From contig JAEXCG010000191.1 of NCBI GenBank assembly GCA_023402355.1, positions 1-8,885 of the forward strand: DNA of 8,885 bases. Direction: 5' to 3'. A program made the position numbers and the translations under genes. The notes beneath the pieces are model-generated. The model was not told the origin of the DNA. It did no database searches and saw only the letters and a program-made list of their open reading frames with translations. The DNA is from Bacillota bacterium (GTDB lineage Bacteria > Bacillota > Clostridia > Christensenellales > Aristaeellaceae). The number at the start of each line of letters is the position of its first letter. Position 1 is the stretch's first letter. This document shows, piece after piece, positions 1-5,821 of this stretch.

Positions 1-1
1 G

Positions 2-403
2 GAGGAGATCGTGCTCGTGACGGGGGCGGGGGAAGCGGGGATGGACGAAGCGGCGCGCAGGGAGCTGACGGACTTCGCGCAGGCGCGCTTCATCCTCAAT
101 CACGAGGACCAGCGCACCGGGCAGATCGGGCGGATGCTGCTGAGCCGCGCGGGCATGAAGCCCCGCGTCTTGCTGACGACCCGCAGCGTGGAGGGGGCGG
201 CGGCGATGGCCGCACGGGGACTGGGCCTCGCCTTCACCCCGGATACGCACCTGAAGCACATGCGCCTTTCGCCGCCGCCGCGCTGCATTCGCCTCAGCGA
301 CCCGGCGGCGCGCAGCGAGTTCGTGGCTGCGTTTCGCAAAGGGGCGTTCCGGCCCGGATACCTGCTTGCGTTCGTCGAGACGGTGCGAAAGACTATGCAG
401 TAA
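2..403 (+). CDS. LysR-family transcriptional regulator, C-terminal part (5' end outside window)
   Basis: The frame is open from the left edge to the TAA at 401-403, giving 133 visible residues of a protein that is normally about 300 long; the N-terminal winged helix-turn-helix is outside the window. The visible part reads as the second half of a LysR substrate-binding domain: a hydrophobic strand (EEIVLVTG) at the edge, then a stretch of the type FILNHEDQRTGQIGRMLL, then a segment with the usual order of 'V.GAAAMAARGLGLAFTPD', which in this family forms the effector cleft and the return strand. LysR proteins bind DNA as tetramers and respond to a small metabolite. The next gene, a hydratase, starts 110 bp downstream on the same strand with its own promoter, so it is the obvious candidate target; that link is inference. 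No terminator-like hairpin was seen after the stop. Confidence 0.8.
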   Translation, partial: EEIVLVTGAGEAGMDEAARRELTDFAQARFILNHEDQRTGQIGRMLLSRAGMKPRVLLTTRSVEGAAAMAARGLGLAFTPDTHLKHMRLSPPPRCIRLSDPAARSEFVAAFRKGAFRPGYLLAFVETVRKTMQ

Positions 404-407
404 ACGC

Positions 408-431
408 ATACTATTTATGGGAATTATGTAT
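408..431. promoter_or_regulatory. Possible LysR-type operator (interrupted dyad)
   Basis: An interrupted dyad ATAC-N16-GTAT lies just upstream of, and touches, the -35 box of the hydratase promoter, in an AT-rich patch of otherwise GC-rich DNA. LysR-type regulators typically bind AT-rich interrupted dyads (T-N11-A) at such positions. The match is short and could be chance. Confidence 0.3.
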
Positions 432-460
432 TGGACGTGCGGCGTGTCGGGCGGTATACT
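431..460 (+). promoter_or_regulatory. Promoter of the aconitase-like hydratase gene
   Basis: TTGGAC at 431-436 and TATACT at 455-460 are separated by 18 bp and lie about 50 bp ahead of the start codon. The -10 box is a 5 of 6 match to TATAAT; the -35 box is weaker. A weak -35 next to an AT-rich dyad fits an activated promoter. Confidence 0.55.
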
Positions 461-513
461 GTGTGTAAAGAAGCGGTCCGGCAGGACGTGCAAAAGAAAG
501 AGGAGGACAGCGC

Positions 514-2769
514 ATGGTCAAATTATATGACGGCGGCGTATTCCTAAGGGATGGCAAGGAGATTCTGGAAGCGCGCGAGGGCGAGCGGCAGGGGCTTGAC
601 CGCGAGGCGGCGCGCAGGGGAACGATGGCTTACGGCATCCTGCAGGCGCACAACAAAAGCGGCGACGAGCGGAAGCTGAACGTCTCCTTTGACGCGATGG
701 CCAGCCACGACATCACGTTCGTCGGCATCATTCAGACGGCGCGCGCATCGGGCCTCACGAAGTTCCCGATTCCTTACGTGCTCACCAACTGCCACAACAG
801 CCTGTGCGCGGTCGGCGGCACGATCAACGAGGACGACCACATGTTCGGCCTGAGCGCGGCGCGCAAGTACGGCGGCGTCTACGTCCCCCCGCACATGGCG
901 GTCATTCATCAGTACATGCGCGAGATGTACGCGGGCTGCGGCAAGATGATCCTGGGCTCGGACAGCCACACGCGCTACGGCGCGCTGGGCACCCTGGCCG
1001 TGGGCGAGGGCGGCGGCGAGCTGGTCAAGCAGCTGCTGTGCAAGACCTGGGACGTCGACTATCCGGGCGTCGTGGGCGTCTACCTCACCGGCAAGCCGAA
1101 CCCCGGCGTCGGCCCGCAGGACGTGGCGCTGGCGATCATCGGCGCGGTGTACGAGCGCGGCTACGTCAAGAACCGCGTGATGGAGTTCGTCGGCGACGGC
1201 ATCGCGAACCTTTCGATGGACTTCAGAAACGGCGTCGACGTGATGACGACGGAGACGACCTGTCTCTCCTCCATCTGGCGCACGGACGAGCGCACGCAGC
1301 GCTTCCTTGCGGTGCATGGACGCCCGGGCGACTACAAGGAGCTGAATCCGGCCCCCGTCGCCTACTACGACGGCATGGTATACGTGGACCTATCGGCCGT
1401 GAAGCCGATGATCGCCCTGCCGATGCACCCCTCCAACGTCTACGAGATCGAGGCGCTGCTCGAAAACCCCGGCGACATCCTGCGCGAGACGGAAAAGAAG
1501 TGCGCTTCGCTGCTGGAGGGCACGGGCGTGACCCTTTCGCTGACCGACAAGGTTGAAAACGGCCGCATCCGCGTCGATCAGGGCGTGATCGCGGGCTGCG
1601 CGGGCGGCACCTACGAGAACTTGTGCGCGGCGGCCTCCATCCTGCGCGGACAGAGCTGCGGCAACGGCCGCTACGCGCTCAGCGTCTATCCCTCCAGTCA
1701 GCCGGTCATGCAGCGCCTGATCGAGATCGGCGACATTTCCACGTTTATCGCCGCGGGCGCGACGATCCGCACGGCGTTCTGCGGGCCGTGCTTCGGAGCG
1801 GGCGACGTGCCGATGAACGGCGGCCTGTCGATCCGCCACACGACGCGCAACTTCCCCAACCGCGAGGGCTCGAAGCCCGCAAACGGCCAAATCGCGTCGG
1901 TCGCCCTGATGGACGCGCGCTCCATCGCCGCCTCGAGCGCGGCGGGCGGCTACCTGACCCCGGCGGACGCGCTGGACGTGACCTACGACGTGCCGGAATA
2001 CGAATTCGACGACGCGGCCTACAAGAGCCGCATCTACAGCGGCTGGGGCTGCCCGAAGGAACAGGAGCAGTTGATTCTCGGCCCGAACATCAAGGACTGG
2101 CCGCAGATGAGCCCGCTCGGCGAGCACCTGCTGCTGCGCGTGGCTTCGCTGATCGAGGACCCGGTGACCACGACGGACGAACTGATTCCCTCGGGCGAGA
2201 CGAGCTCGTTCCGCTCCAACCCGCTGGGGCTCGCGGAGTTCACCCTCTCGCGCAAGGACCCGGCATACGTGGGCCGCGCCAAGGCGGTGCGCGCGCTGGA
2301 GGAGGAGCGCAGGGAGCGGGGCAGCGTGCCGGAAATCGCCTCTGTGCTGGACAGCGCGCGGCGCGTGCCGGGCTGCGAGCAGCTTTCGGAGCAGCAGATC
2401 ACGATCGGCTCGTGCGTGTACGCGGTGCGTCCGGGCGACGGCTCCGCGCGCGAGCAGGCCGCGAGCTGTCAGCGCGTGCTGGGCGGCGCGGCGAACATCG
2501 CGGTCGAATACGCGACCAAGCGCTATCGCTCCAACCTCATGAACTGGGGCATGATTCCGTTCCTCATGGAGAAAAAGCCCGATTTCAAGGTGGACGACTA
2601 CATCTTCGTGCCGAACGTGCGAAAGGCTGTGCTGGGCGACACCTCGCACATCGACGCCTACGTGCTGGGCGAGGAGAACCGCAAAATCACGCTCTCCATC
2701 GCAGAGATGACGCCCTCCGAGCGCCAGATCATCCTCGACGGCTGCCTGATCAACCACTACAGGAAGTAA
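514..2769 (+). CDS. Aconitase-superfamily hydratase, YbhJ-like
   Basis: A 751-aa protein of the aconitase superfamily, probably a [4Fe-4S] (de)hydratase of a hydroxy-acid; the substrate cannot be read from sequence. GSDSHTR at residues 148-154 is the family's active-site strand. Cys362 (AGCAGG), Cys423 and Cys426 (CGPC) match in order and spacing the three cluster ligands of aconitase. The C-terminal swivel domain has GDGSAREQAA with Ser644 and Arg646, like the substrate-binding GEGSSREHAA loop of aconitase, followed by YRSNLMNWGMIPF (671-683). Length equals that of E. coli YbhJ, so the gene appears intact. The ATG at 514 follows AGGAGG (501-506) by 7 nt. It has its own promoter upstream and a terminator directly downstream, so it is probably monocistronic. 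Cytoplasmic. True aconitase, homoaconitase and isopropylmalate isomerase are less likely because the cysteine and N-terminal contexts (NCHNSLC, residues 92-98) differ from theirs. Confidence 0.85.
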   Translation: MVKLYDGGVFLRDGKEILEAREGERQGLDREAARRGTMAYGILQAHNKSGDERKLNVSFDAMASHDITFVGIIQTARASGLTKFPIPYVLTNCHNSLCAVGGTINEDDHMFGLSAARKYGGVYVPPHMAVIHQYMREMYAGCGKMILGSDSHTRYGALGTLAVGEGGGELVKQLLCKTWDVDYPGVVGVYLTGKPNPGVGPQDVALAIIGAVYERGYVKNRVMEFVGDGIANLSMDFRNGVDVMTTETTCLSSIWRTDERTQRFLAVHGRPGDYKELNPAPVAYYDGMVYVDLSAVKPMIALPMHPSNVYEIEALLENPGDILRETEKKCASLLEGTGVTLSLTDKVENGRIRVDQGVIAGCAGGTYENLCAAASILRGQSCGNGRYALSVYPSSQPVMQRLIEIGDISTFIAAGATIRTAFCGPCFGAGDVPMNGGLSIRHTTRNFPNREGSKPANGQIASVALMDARSIAASSAAGGYLTPADALDVTYDVPEYEFDDAAYKSRIYSGWGCPKEQEQLILGPNIKDWPQMSPLGEHLLLRVASLIEDPVTTTDELIPSGETSSFRSNPLGLAEFTLSRKDPAYVGRAKAVRALEEERRERGSVPEIASVLDSARRVPGCEQLSEQQITIGSCVYAVRPGDGSAREQAASCQRVLGGAANIAVEYATKRYRSNLMNWGMIPFLMEKKPDFKVDDYIFVPNVRKAVLGDTSHIDAYVLGEENRKITLSIAEMTPSERQIILDGCLINHYRK

Positions 2770-2772
2770 TGC

Positions 2773-2840
2773 AAAGCGCCGCTCCGGCCTTGGCGCAGGG
2801 AATGGATTTCCTTGCAGCAGGGCCGGGGGCGGCGTTTTTT
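2773..2840 (+). terminator. Rho-independent terminator after the hydratase gene
   Basis: CGCCGCTCCGGCC (2777-2789) pairs with GGCCGGGGGCGGCG (2821-2834), with one bulged G, and is followed at once by six T (2835-2840). The long loop contains a smaller internal GGAA/TTCC pairing. It begins within 10 bp of the stop codon. Confidence 0.8.
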
Positions 2841-2914
2841 GTGCCTGTGCGGCGAGTTTGGGAGGCGAAATCGAGAGAGACTTGCGGGATTTTGTAGTGG
2901 CGAAAGCGGGTTTA

Positions 2915-2923
2915 TGGTATAAT
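2915..2923 (+). promoter_or_regulatory. Extended -10 promoter of the EamA transporter gene
   Basis: A perfect TATAAT at 2918-2923 is preceded by TGG at 2915-2917, which makes the extended TGN-TATAAT element. The possible -35 boxes (TTGTAG at 2892-2897, 20-bp spacer, or TAGTGG at 2895-2900, 17-bp spacer) are poor, as is usual for extended -10 promoters. Confidence 0.65.
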
Positions 2924-2955
2924 AGAGCGCATGTTTCAAAGGGAAAGGAAGCGCT

Positions 2956-3852
2956 ATGCGAATGAAAAAGGAACAGATGCGCAACTCGCTGTTGCTGCTC
3001 TTGACGGCGGCGATCTGGGGCGTCGCCTTCGTAGCCCAGAGCGTGGGCATGGATTACGTCGGCCCCTTCACCTTCAATGGCGTGCGCAGCCTGATCGGCG
3101 GCATCGTGCTGCTGCCGCTGGTTCTTGGCGCGAGGCGGAAAGAACCTGCGTCCGGAGCCGGTGCGTCGGATAAAAAGACGCTGCTGCTGGGCGGCGTCCT
3201 CTGCGGCGCGGTGCTCTTCGCGGCCAGCAGCCTGCAGCAGATCGGCATTCAGTACACGACCGTGGGCAAGGCGGGCTTCATCACGGCCTGCTACATCGTC
3301 ATCGTGCCGCTGCTGGGCCTTTTTTTCGGCAAGCGCTGCGGCCTGCTTACATGGCTGGCGGTCGCACTGGCGCTGGTCGGTCTCTATCTTCTGTGCATCA
3401 CGGAAACGCTGTCCGTCGGCAAGGGGGACCTGCTGATGCTGGGCTGCGCGCTGCTCTTCTCGGTGCACATTCTGGTGATCGATTTCTTCTCGCCCCGCGT
3501 GGATGGGGTCGCGATGTCCTGCATTCAGTTCTTCGTCTGCGCGCTGCTCAGCGCCGTGCCGATGTTGGCGGGGGAGCGCCCGCAGCTCTCCGCGATCCTC
3601 GCGGCCTGGGCGCCGGTGCTCTACGCGGGCGTGCTCTCCTGCGGCGTGGCCTATACGCTGCAAATCGTGGGGCAGAAGGGCATGAACCCCACGGTCGCTT
3701 CGCTCATCCTGAGCCTGGAATCGTGCATCTCCGTCCTCGCGGGCTGGCTCATCCTCGGTCAACGGCTGAGCGGGCGAGAGATCTTCGGCTGCCTGGTGAT
3801 GTTCGGCGCCATCGTGCTCGCGCAGCTTCCGCAAAAGCGCGAGGCGGCGTAA
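2956..3852 (+). CDS. EamA/DMT-family transporter
   Basis: A 298-aa integral membrane protein of the drug/metabolite transporter superfamily, with two EamA repeats (about residues 10-148 and 157-291) and ten predicted membrane segments. Family hallmarks are the first helix with AAIWGVAFVAQ (residues 18-28), the FTFNGVRSLIGG stretch (38-49), and the typical last-two-helix motif NPTVASLILSLESCISVLAG (244-263). Members export or import small metabolites such as amino acids; this one's substrate is unknown. The start at 2956 follows AAAGGAA by about 5 nt; the ATG at 2962 is an alternative that changes nothing important. The N-terminus is positive (MRMKKEQMR), as expected for a cytoplasmic end. It is probably the first gene of a two-gene unit with the P-loop protein, whose ribosome binding site overlaps this stop codon. 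Confidence 0.85.
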   Translation: MRMKKEQMRNSLLLLLTAAIWGVAFVAQSVGMDYVGPFTFNGVRSLIGGIVLLPLVLGARRKEPASGAGASDKKTLLLGGVLCGAVLFAASSLQQIGIQYTTVGKAGFITACYIVIVPLLGLFFGKRCGLLTWLAVALALVGLYLLCITETLSVGKGDLLMLGCALLFSVHILVIDFFSPRVDGVAMSCIQFFVCALLSAVPMLAGERPQLSAILAAWAPVLYAGVLSCGVAYTLQIVGQKGMNPTVASLILSLESCISVLAGWLILGQRLSGREIFGCLVMFGAIVLAQLPQKREAA

Positions 3853-3865
3853 AGGAGAAACGGCT

Positions 3866-4486
3866 ATGCACTGCATCCTGATTTGCGGCGCGCCCGCGTC
3901 CGGCAAGAGCACGATGGCCCGCGAGCTGGCGAAGGCGCTGAAGCTTCCCATGATGAGCAAGGACGACGTCAAGGAAATCCTCTTCGACACGGTGGGGTTT
4001 GAGTCGCGCGCCGAAAAGGTCGCCTTAGGCGAAGCAGCCCTGGGCATGCTGTACGCCTTCGCGGAGACGATGATGCGCGCCGGACAGCCCTTTATACTGG
4101 AGAATAACTTTGAAGCGGTTTCCAAGCCGGAGCTTTTGCGCCTGCTTTCGGCCTATCGATACGAACCGATTACGGTTTGCTGCGCGTGCGATCCGGCTGT
4201 GCTGTACGCGCGCTTTCTGGAACGGGAAAAGGACCCGTCGCGCCACCGCGGGCACGTCGTCAATACGTGTTATCCCGAGCGGGCGAGGGAGCGCGCGCAG
4301 GCGGAGCCGGTTTCGTTTGAACGCTTCCTCTCCTCGGCACGCTCGCGCGGCATGCTGGACTTTTCGGTCGGCGGCGCGCGCGTCGAGGTGGACACGACGG
4401 ACTTTTCAAAGGTGCGCTACGCGCTGATCGCAGCGAAGGTGCGGACGCTGATGGAGGCAAAACTACAGCCGGGTGGGAATACCTGA
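3866..4486 (+). CDS. P-loop kinase-like ATP-binding protein (AAA_33/zeta-toxin-like fold)
   Basis: A 206-aa cytoplasmic protein with an N-terminal Walker A motif GAPASGKST (residues 8-16) right after the first strand. It continues with SKDDVKEILFDTVG (31-44), an arrangement shared by small kinases of the AAA_33 type (polynucleotide kinase, chloramphenicol phosphotransferase and zeta-toxin relatives). FILENNF lies on the Walker B-type strand, and a basic segment around YARFLEREKDPSRHRGH resembles a LID region with arginines that could contact phosphate. The phosphorylated substrate is not identifiable. The ATG follows AAAGGAG (3851-3857) by 8 nt; that site overlaps the stop of the EamA gene 13 bp upstream, so the two are very probably co-transcribed and translationally linked. 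No antitoxin-like partner is adjacent, so a toxin role is not supported. Confidence 0.75.
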   Translation: MHCILICGAPASGKSTMARELAKALKLPMMSKDDVKEILFDTVGFESRAEKVALGEAALGMLYAFAETMMRAGQPFILENNFEAVSKPELLRLLSAYRYEPITVCCACDPAVLYARFLEREKDPSRHRGHVVNTCYPERARERAQAEPVSFERFLSSARSRGMLDFSVGGARVEVDTTDFSKVRYALIAAKVRTLMEAKLQPGGNT

Positions 4487-4507
4487 ATTTTTTCGGTTCA
4501 TCCGACG

Positions 4508-4533
4508 ACGAAAAACCCAGGAGCTTTAAAAGC
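4508..4533. terminator. Left half of a split palindrome, probably an interrupted bidirectional terminator
   Basis: ACGAAAAACCC, then AGGA, then GCTTTAAAAGC lies 21 bp after the kinase stop. It is complementary to the segment at 5355-5379 on the far side of the IS element. Rejoined through one copy of GCTTTAAAAGC, the two halves form an imperfect hairpin with an A-rich 5' arm and a T-rich 3' arm, the layout of a terminator that works in both directions between the kinase gene and the convergent small ORF at 5389-5520. Confidence 0.5.
4523..4533. repeat. 11-bp direct repeat flanking the IS element (left copy)
   Basis: GCTTTAAAAGC directly abuts the TG end of the IS element and is repeated exactly, in the same orientation, at 5355-5365 directly after the CA end. 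It may be a target duplication, although IS3-family duplications are usually 3-5 bp. It is also nearly palindromic, so it could instead be an extension of the terminal inverted repeat (10 of 11 in that reading). Confidence 0.7.
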
Positions 4534-4558
4534 TGAAATAGTCAAGAGATAGTAGACA
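4534..4558. repeat. IS terminal inverted repeat, downstream (orfB) end
   Basis: It starts TGAAATAGTCAAGAG and ends GTAGACA; it pairs imperfectly with 5330-5354 read on the minus strand. The TGA at 4544-4542 (minus) inside it is the stop codon of the orfB remnant. Confidence 0.65.
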
Positions 4559-4931
4559 AAAAAGCCCCATCAGACCGCCAGAGCTGTTGTAAAGAGCGCT
4601 GGCGGTTTTCCGAATAGTTGCGTTTTCTGGTATAGCCATGGACGCCGAGTCGTTTCATGGAACGCCAGACGGTCGGGTCGCTGAGCTTCCATCCGAACCG
4701 CCATTCCAGAGTGTCGCGAATCTGGCGATAGCCCATCATGGGGGAGTGGGCATGAATATCGGCGATACAGGCATCCATGCGCTGCTGGGTACGCTCATAG
4801 CGGTTGAGGGCTCCGGCGCGTTTCAGCCATTTGTAATAGCCACTTGTGGATACCCCGTATACCATACACAGTTCGGTAACGGAATGTTTGCCGGTTTGCT
4901 GCTGTATCTCAGCGTACATCTGCTGGATCAT
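4542..4931 (-). pseudogene. IS3-family transposase OrfB, truncated remnant lacking the DDE core
   Basis: 129 residues remain of a protein normally about 270-300 long. The N-terminal region is recognisable: the SVTELCMVYGVSTSGYYKWL helix-turn-helix, then SPMMGYRQIRDTLEW...SDPTVWRSMKRLGVHGYTRKR, the HTH_21-type domain that precedes the integrase core. After RKRNYS the similarity ends; about 20 unrelated residues follow before a TGA within the terminal repeat. The rve/DDE catalytic domain is therefore absent, by an internal deletion and not by loss of the IS end. Its ATG overlaps the TGA of orfA (ATGA), and the frame is -1 relative to orfA, the usual arrangement for the frameshifted OrfAB fusion. 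AAAGGAGG lies 16 nt upstream and could act as a frameshift stimulator or a distant ribosome binding site. Confidence 0.8.
4574..4606. repeat. Inverted repeat (hairpin) near the downstream end of the IS
   Basis: ACCGCCAG (4574-4581) pairs with CTGGCGGT (4599-4606) over a 17-nt loop. Read on the plus strand it is followed by TTTTCC; read on the minus strand a TTTTTT run follows about 10 nt later. It may be a weak terminator at the 3' end of the IS transcript. Confidence 0.5.
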
Positions 4932-5275
4932 TTTCTTCGGGCATCGCCCTCCTTTCGGGCGTTGTGTTTTTTTAGGCGCTGCACCTCCGCTTGCTTTTGA
5001 AGCAGTTCCCGTTTGAGCAGTTCGATCTGATATTGCAGTTGCTCCTCATACGTCGGCTCCTTGCGCCGTTCATACCGTGACAGTGGATTCCCCGGCTTCT
5101 TCTTTGCCTCCCGACCGCTCTCGCCCTCTGCTTGATATTACGCTATCCATCTCTGGATTACATGATGATCGATCCCTTGTTCCTGCTCGATTTTTCGAGC
5201 CGCTTCCCCCGTTAGTACACGTTTCACTATGGACAATTTTTCTTCTTTGCTTCGCATCGTGTATTTCTTTGCCAT
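4928..5275 (-). pseudogene. IS3-family OrfA with an in-frame nonsense codon
   Basis: Translation from the ATG at 5275 gives MAKKYTMRSKEEKLSIVKRV, a GEAARKIEQEQGIDHHVIQRW helix-turn-helix, then IA and a TAA at 5140-5138. The same frame then continues without interruption as YQAEGESGREAKKKPGNPLS, and a leucine-zipper-like helix (YQIELLKRELLQKQAEVQRL), to a TGA at 4930-4928. Without the TAA the protein would be about 115 aa, the normal OrfA size; AAA, AAG or CAA to TAA or TAG-like single changes are the simplest cause. A run of seven A on the coding strand (4973-4967) precedes the end and is the likely -1 slippage site for OrfAB. An upstream extension of the frame to 5350 runs through the terminal repeat and is not needed. 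GGGAG lies 8 nt before the chosen start. Confidence 0.8.
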
Positions 5276-5307
5276 TCCTTTCACTCCCTTTTTTCTTATC
5301 GTATCAC

Positions 5308-5345
5308 AAAAAGAAGGTAGGCACTTTCGTGTCCACCTTCTTTTT
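5308..5345. repeat. Strong hairpin at the upstream (orfA) end of the IS
   Basis: AAAAAGAAGGT (5308-5318) pairs with ACCTTCTTTTT (5335-5345), extended inward by GGCAC/GTGTC with one mismatch and one G-T pair, around the loop TTTC. It has T runs on both strands and so resembles a bidirectional terminator. It overlaps the terminal repeat and lies upstream of orfA, where such hairpins are known in some IS elements to block transcription entering from outside. Confidence 0.65.
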
Positions 5346-5354
5346 ACCACTTCA
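5330..5354. repeat. IS terminal inverted repeat, upstream (orfA) end
   Basis: Read on the minus strand it starts TGAAGTGGTAAAAAGAAGGT and ends GGACA. It matches 18 of 25 bases of the other end. Confidence 0.65.
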
Positions 5355-5365
5355 GCTTTAAAAGC
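5355..5365. repeat. 11-bp direct repeat flanking the IS element (right copy)
   Basis: GCTTTAAAAGC, identical to 4523-4533 and directly abutting the IS end. Confidence 0.7.
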
Positions 5366-5379
5366 CCCGGGGTTTCGTC
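5355..5379. terminator. Right half of the split palindrome
   Basis: GCTTTAAAAGC, CCCGGGG, then TTTCGTC. It is complementary to the left half at 4508-4533 and ends 9 bp before the stop codon of the convergent small ORF. Alone it keeps only a short CCCCGGGG palindrome, so termination for the small ORF now may depend on the IS hairpin at 5308-5345. Confidence 0.45.
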
Positions 5380-5388
5380 TTCCGTCAA

Positions 5389-5520
5389 TCAGTGGAAGTC
5401 GTGGAAGAAGAGCATGCCGTTCGTCATGCCCGCGTCAGAGGGGAGCATCGCGAAGTACAGGCTGCTGCCCACGTGCTTGATGGCGTTCTTCCAGTTGGTC
5501 TTAATGTTAAAGGTCTTCAT
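5389..5520 (-). CDS. Unrecognised 43-aa small protein
   Basis: The ORF starts at ATG 5520 and ends TGA at 5391-5389. It begins MKTFNIKTNWKNAIKHVGSS and ends GMTNGMLFFHDFH. I do not recognise a family. The first 18 residues are basic and could form a helix; the rest is mostly uncharged and aromatic-rich with no cysteine, no Gly-Gly leader site and no clear membrane segment. Support for it being real is its signals: AAGAGGTG (5535-5528) sits 7 nt before the ATG, and a near-consensus promoter lies about 100 bp upstream. The frame extends further upstream, but earlier starts would overlap that promoter and lack a ribosome binding site. It is convergent with the kinase gene; before the IS inserted the two stop codons would have been about 70 bp apart with a palindrome between them. 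It could be a peptide, an antitoxin-size protein or a leader-type ORF; none can be chosen. Confidence 0.55.
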   Translation of the reverse strand: MKTFNIKTNWKNAIKHVGSSLYFAMLPSDAGMTNGMLFFHDFH

Positions 5521-5616
5521 TTTACAACACCTCTTATTTCTCTTCGTCGGTCGATCAGGACCCTCTATATTCAGTGATCGGAGAAGCCCCGCAGAGCTTT
5601 CCCTCTCACGGCGCAA

Positions 5617-5645
5617 ACTATAGCACAGCCTGGGCGGGATGTAAA
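5617..5645 (-). promoter_or_regulatory. Promoter of the 43-aa small ORF
   Basis: On the minus strand TTTACA (5645-5640) and TATAGT (5622-5617) are separated by exactly 17 bp, each matching 5 of 6 consensus bases, and TGC directly precedes the -10 box (extended -10). The start would fall near 5610, giving a leader of about 90 nt before the ATG at 5520. Confidence 0.7.
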
Positions 5646-5733
5646 GAGGCTCTGGCAAAGACCGTCACCTTGAAACAAAAGGCTGGGAGCGGAATGGAAA
5701 TATTGCTTGCCGGGTGCGAAAAGAACGCGCAAA

Positions 5734-5775
5734 ACATGCAGGGTAAATTTGTGCTGATTTTTCCTTCCTGCATGT
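5734..5775. repeat. 9-bp inverted repeat
   Basis: ACATGCAGG (5734-5742) pairs with CCTGCATGT (5767-5775) across 24 bp. It is directly followed by a second TGCATG, so TGCATG occurs twice in tandem. Confidence 0.6.
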
Positions 5776-5803
5776 GCATGAAAATTCGATTTGCCATGTC
5801 GGG

Positions 5804-5821
5804 TGCGTTAACGTAAACGCA
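5804..5821. promoter_or_regulatory. Operator-like dyad
   Basis: TGCGTT-AACGTA-AACGCA is a perfect 6-bp dyad around a 6-bp core. This is the size and shape of a repressor operator, but no cognate regulator is visible. Confidence 0.35.

Larger units (their letters stand above)
4534..5354 (-). mobile_element. Internally deleted IS3-family (IS150-group-like) insertion sequence
   Basis: An 821-bp element running TG...CA with imperfect terminal inverted repeats (18 of the first 25 bases match) that share the TG-(N)-GTAGACA / GTGGACA pattern of this group. It carries orfA and orfB remnants on the minus strand in the normal order and overlap (ATGA). Intact members are about 1.2-1.5 kb, so some hundreds of bp of orfB, including the DDE catalytic core, are missing while both ends remain. 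With an additional nonsense codon in orfA it cannot move by itself but might be mobilised in trans. Base composition is less GC-rich than the flanking genes, which suggests acquisition. Confidence 0.8.

Noticed and set aside
404..513. Terminator between the LysR gene and the hydratase gene
   Set aside because: No stem with a following T-run is present; the only structure is a short AT-rich dyad next to a promoter.
1390..4125. Very long minus-strand open frame (911 codons) across the hydratase, terminator and exporter
   Set aside because: It is antisense to three well-supported features, is rich in Arg, Ala, Gln and His as expected for the mirror of GC-rich codons, and crosses a terminator and a promoter. 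It shows no family motif.
3866..4486. Reading the P-loop protein as a zeta-type toxin of a toxin-antitoxin pair
   Set aside because: There is no adjacent epsilon-like antitoxin, and it is coupled to a transporter. The fold is shared with many harmless kinases.
4504..5379. CRISPR array or integron/att site around the repeats
   Set aside because: The repeats are only two copies bordering an IS, with no spacers, integrase or cas-like genes.
5389..5520. Reading the 43-aa ORF as a lasso peptide or lanthipeptide precursor
   Set aside because: It has no cysteine, no Asp or Glu at positions 7-9 after a plausible core Gly, and no modification enzymes or leader peptidase nearby.
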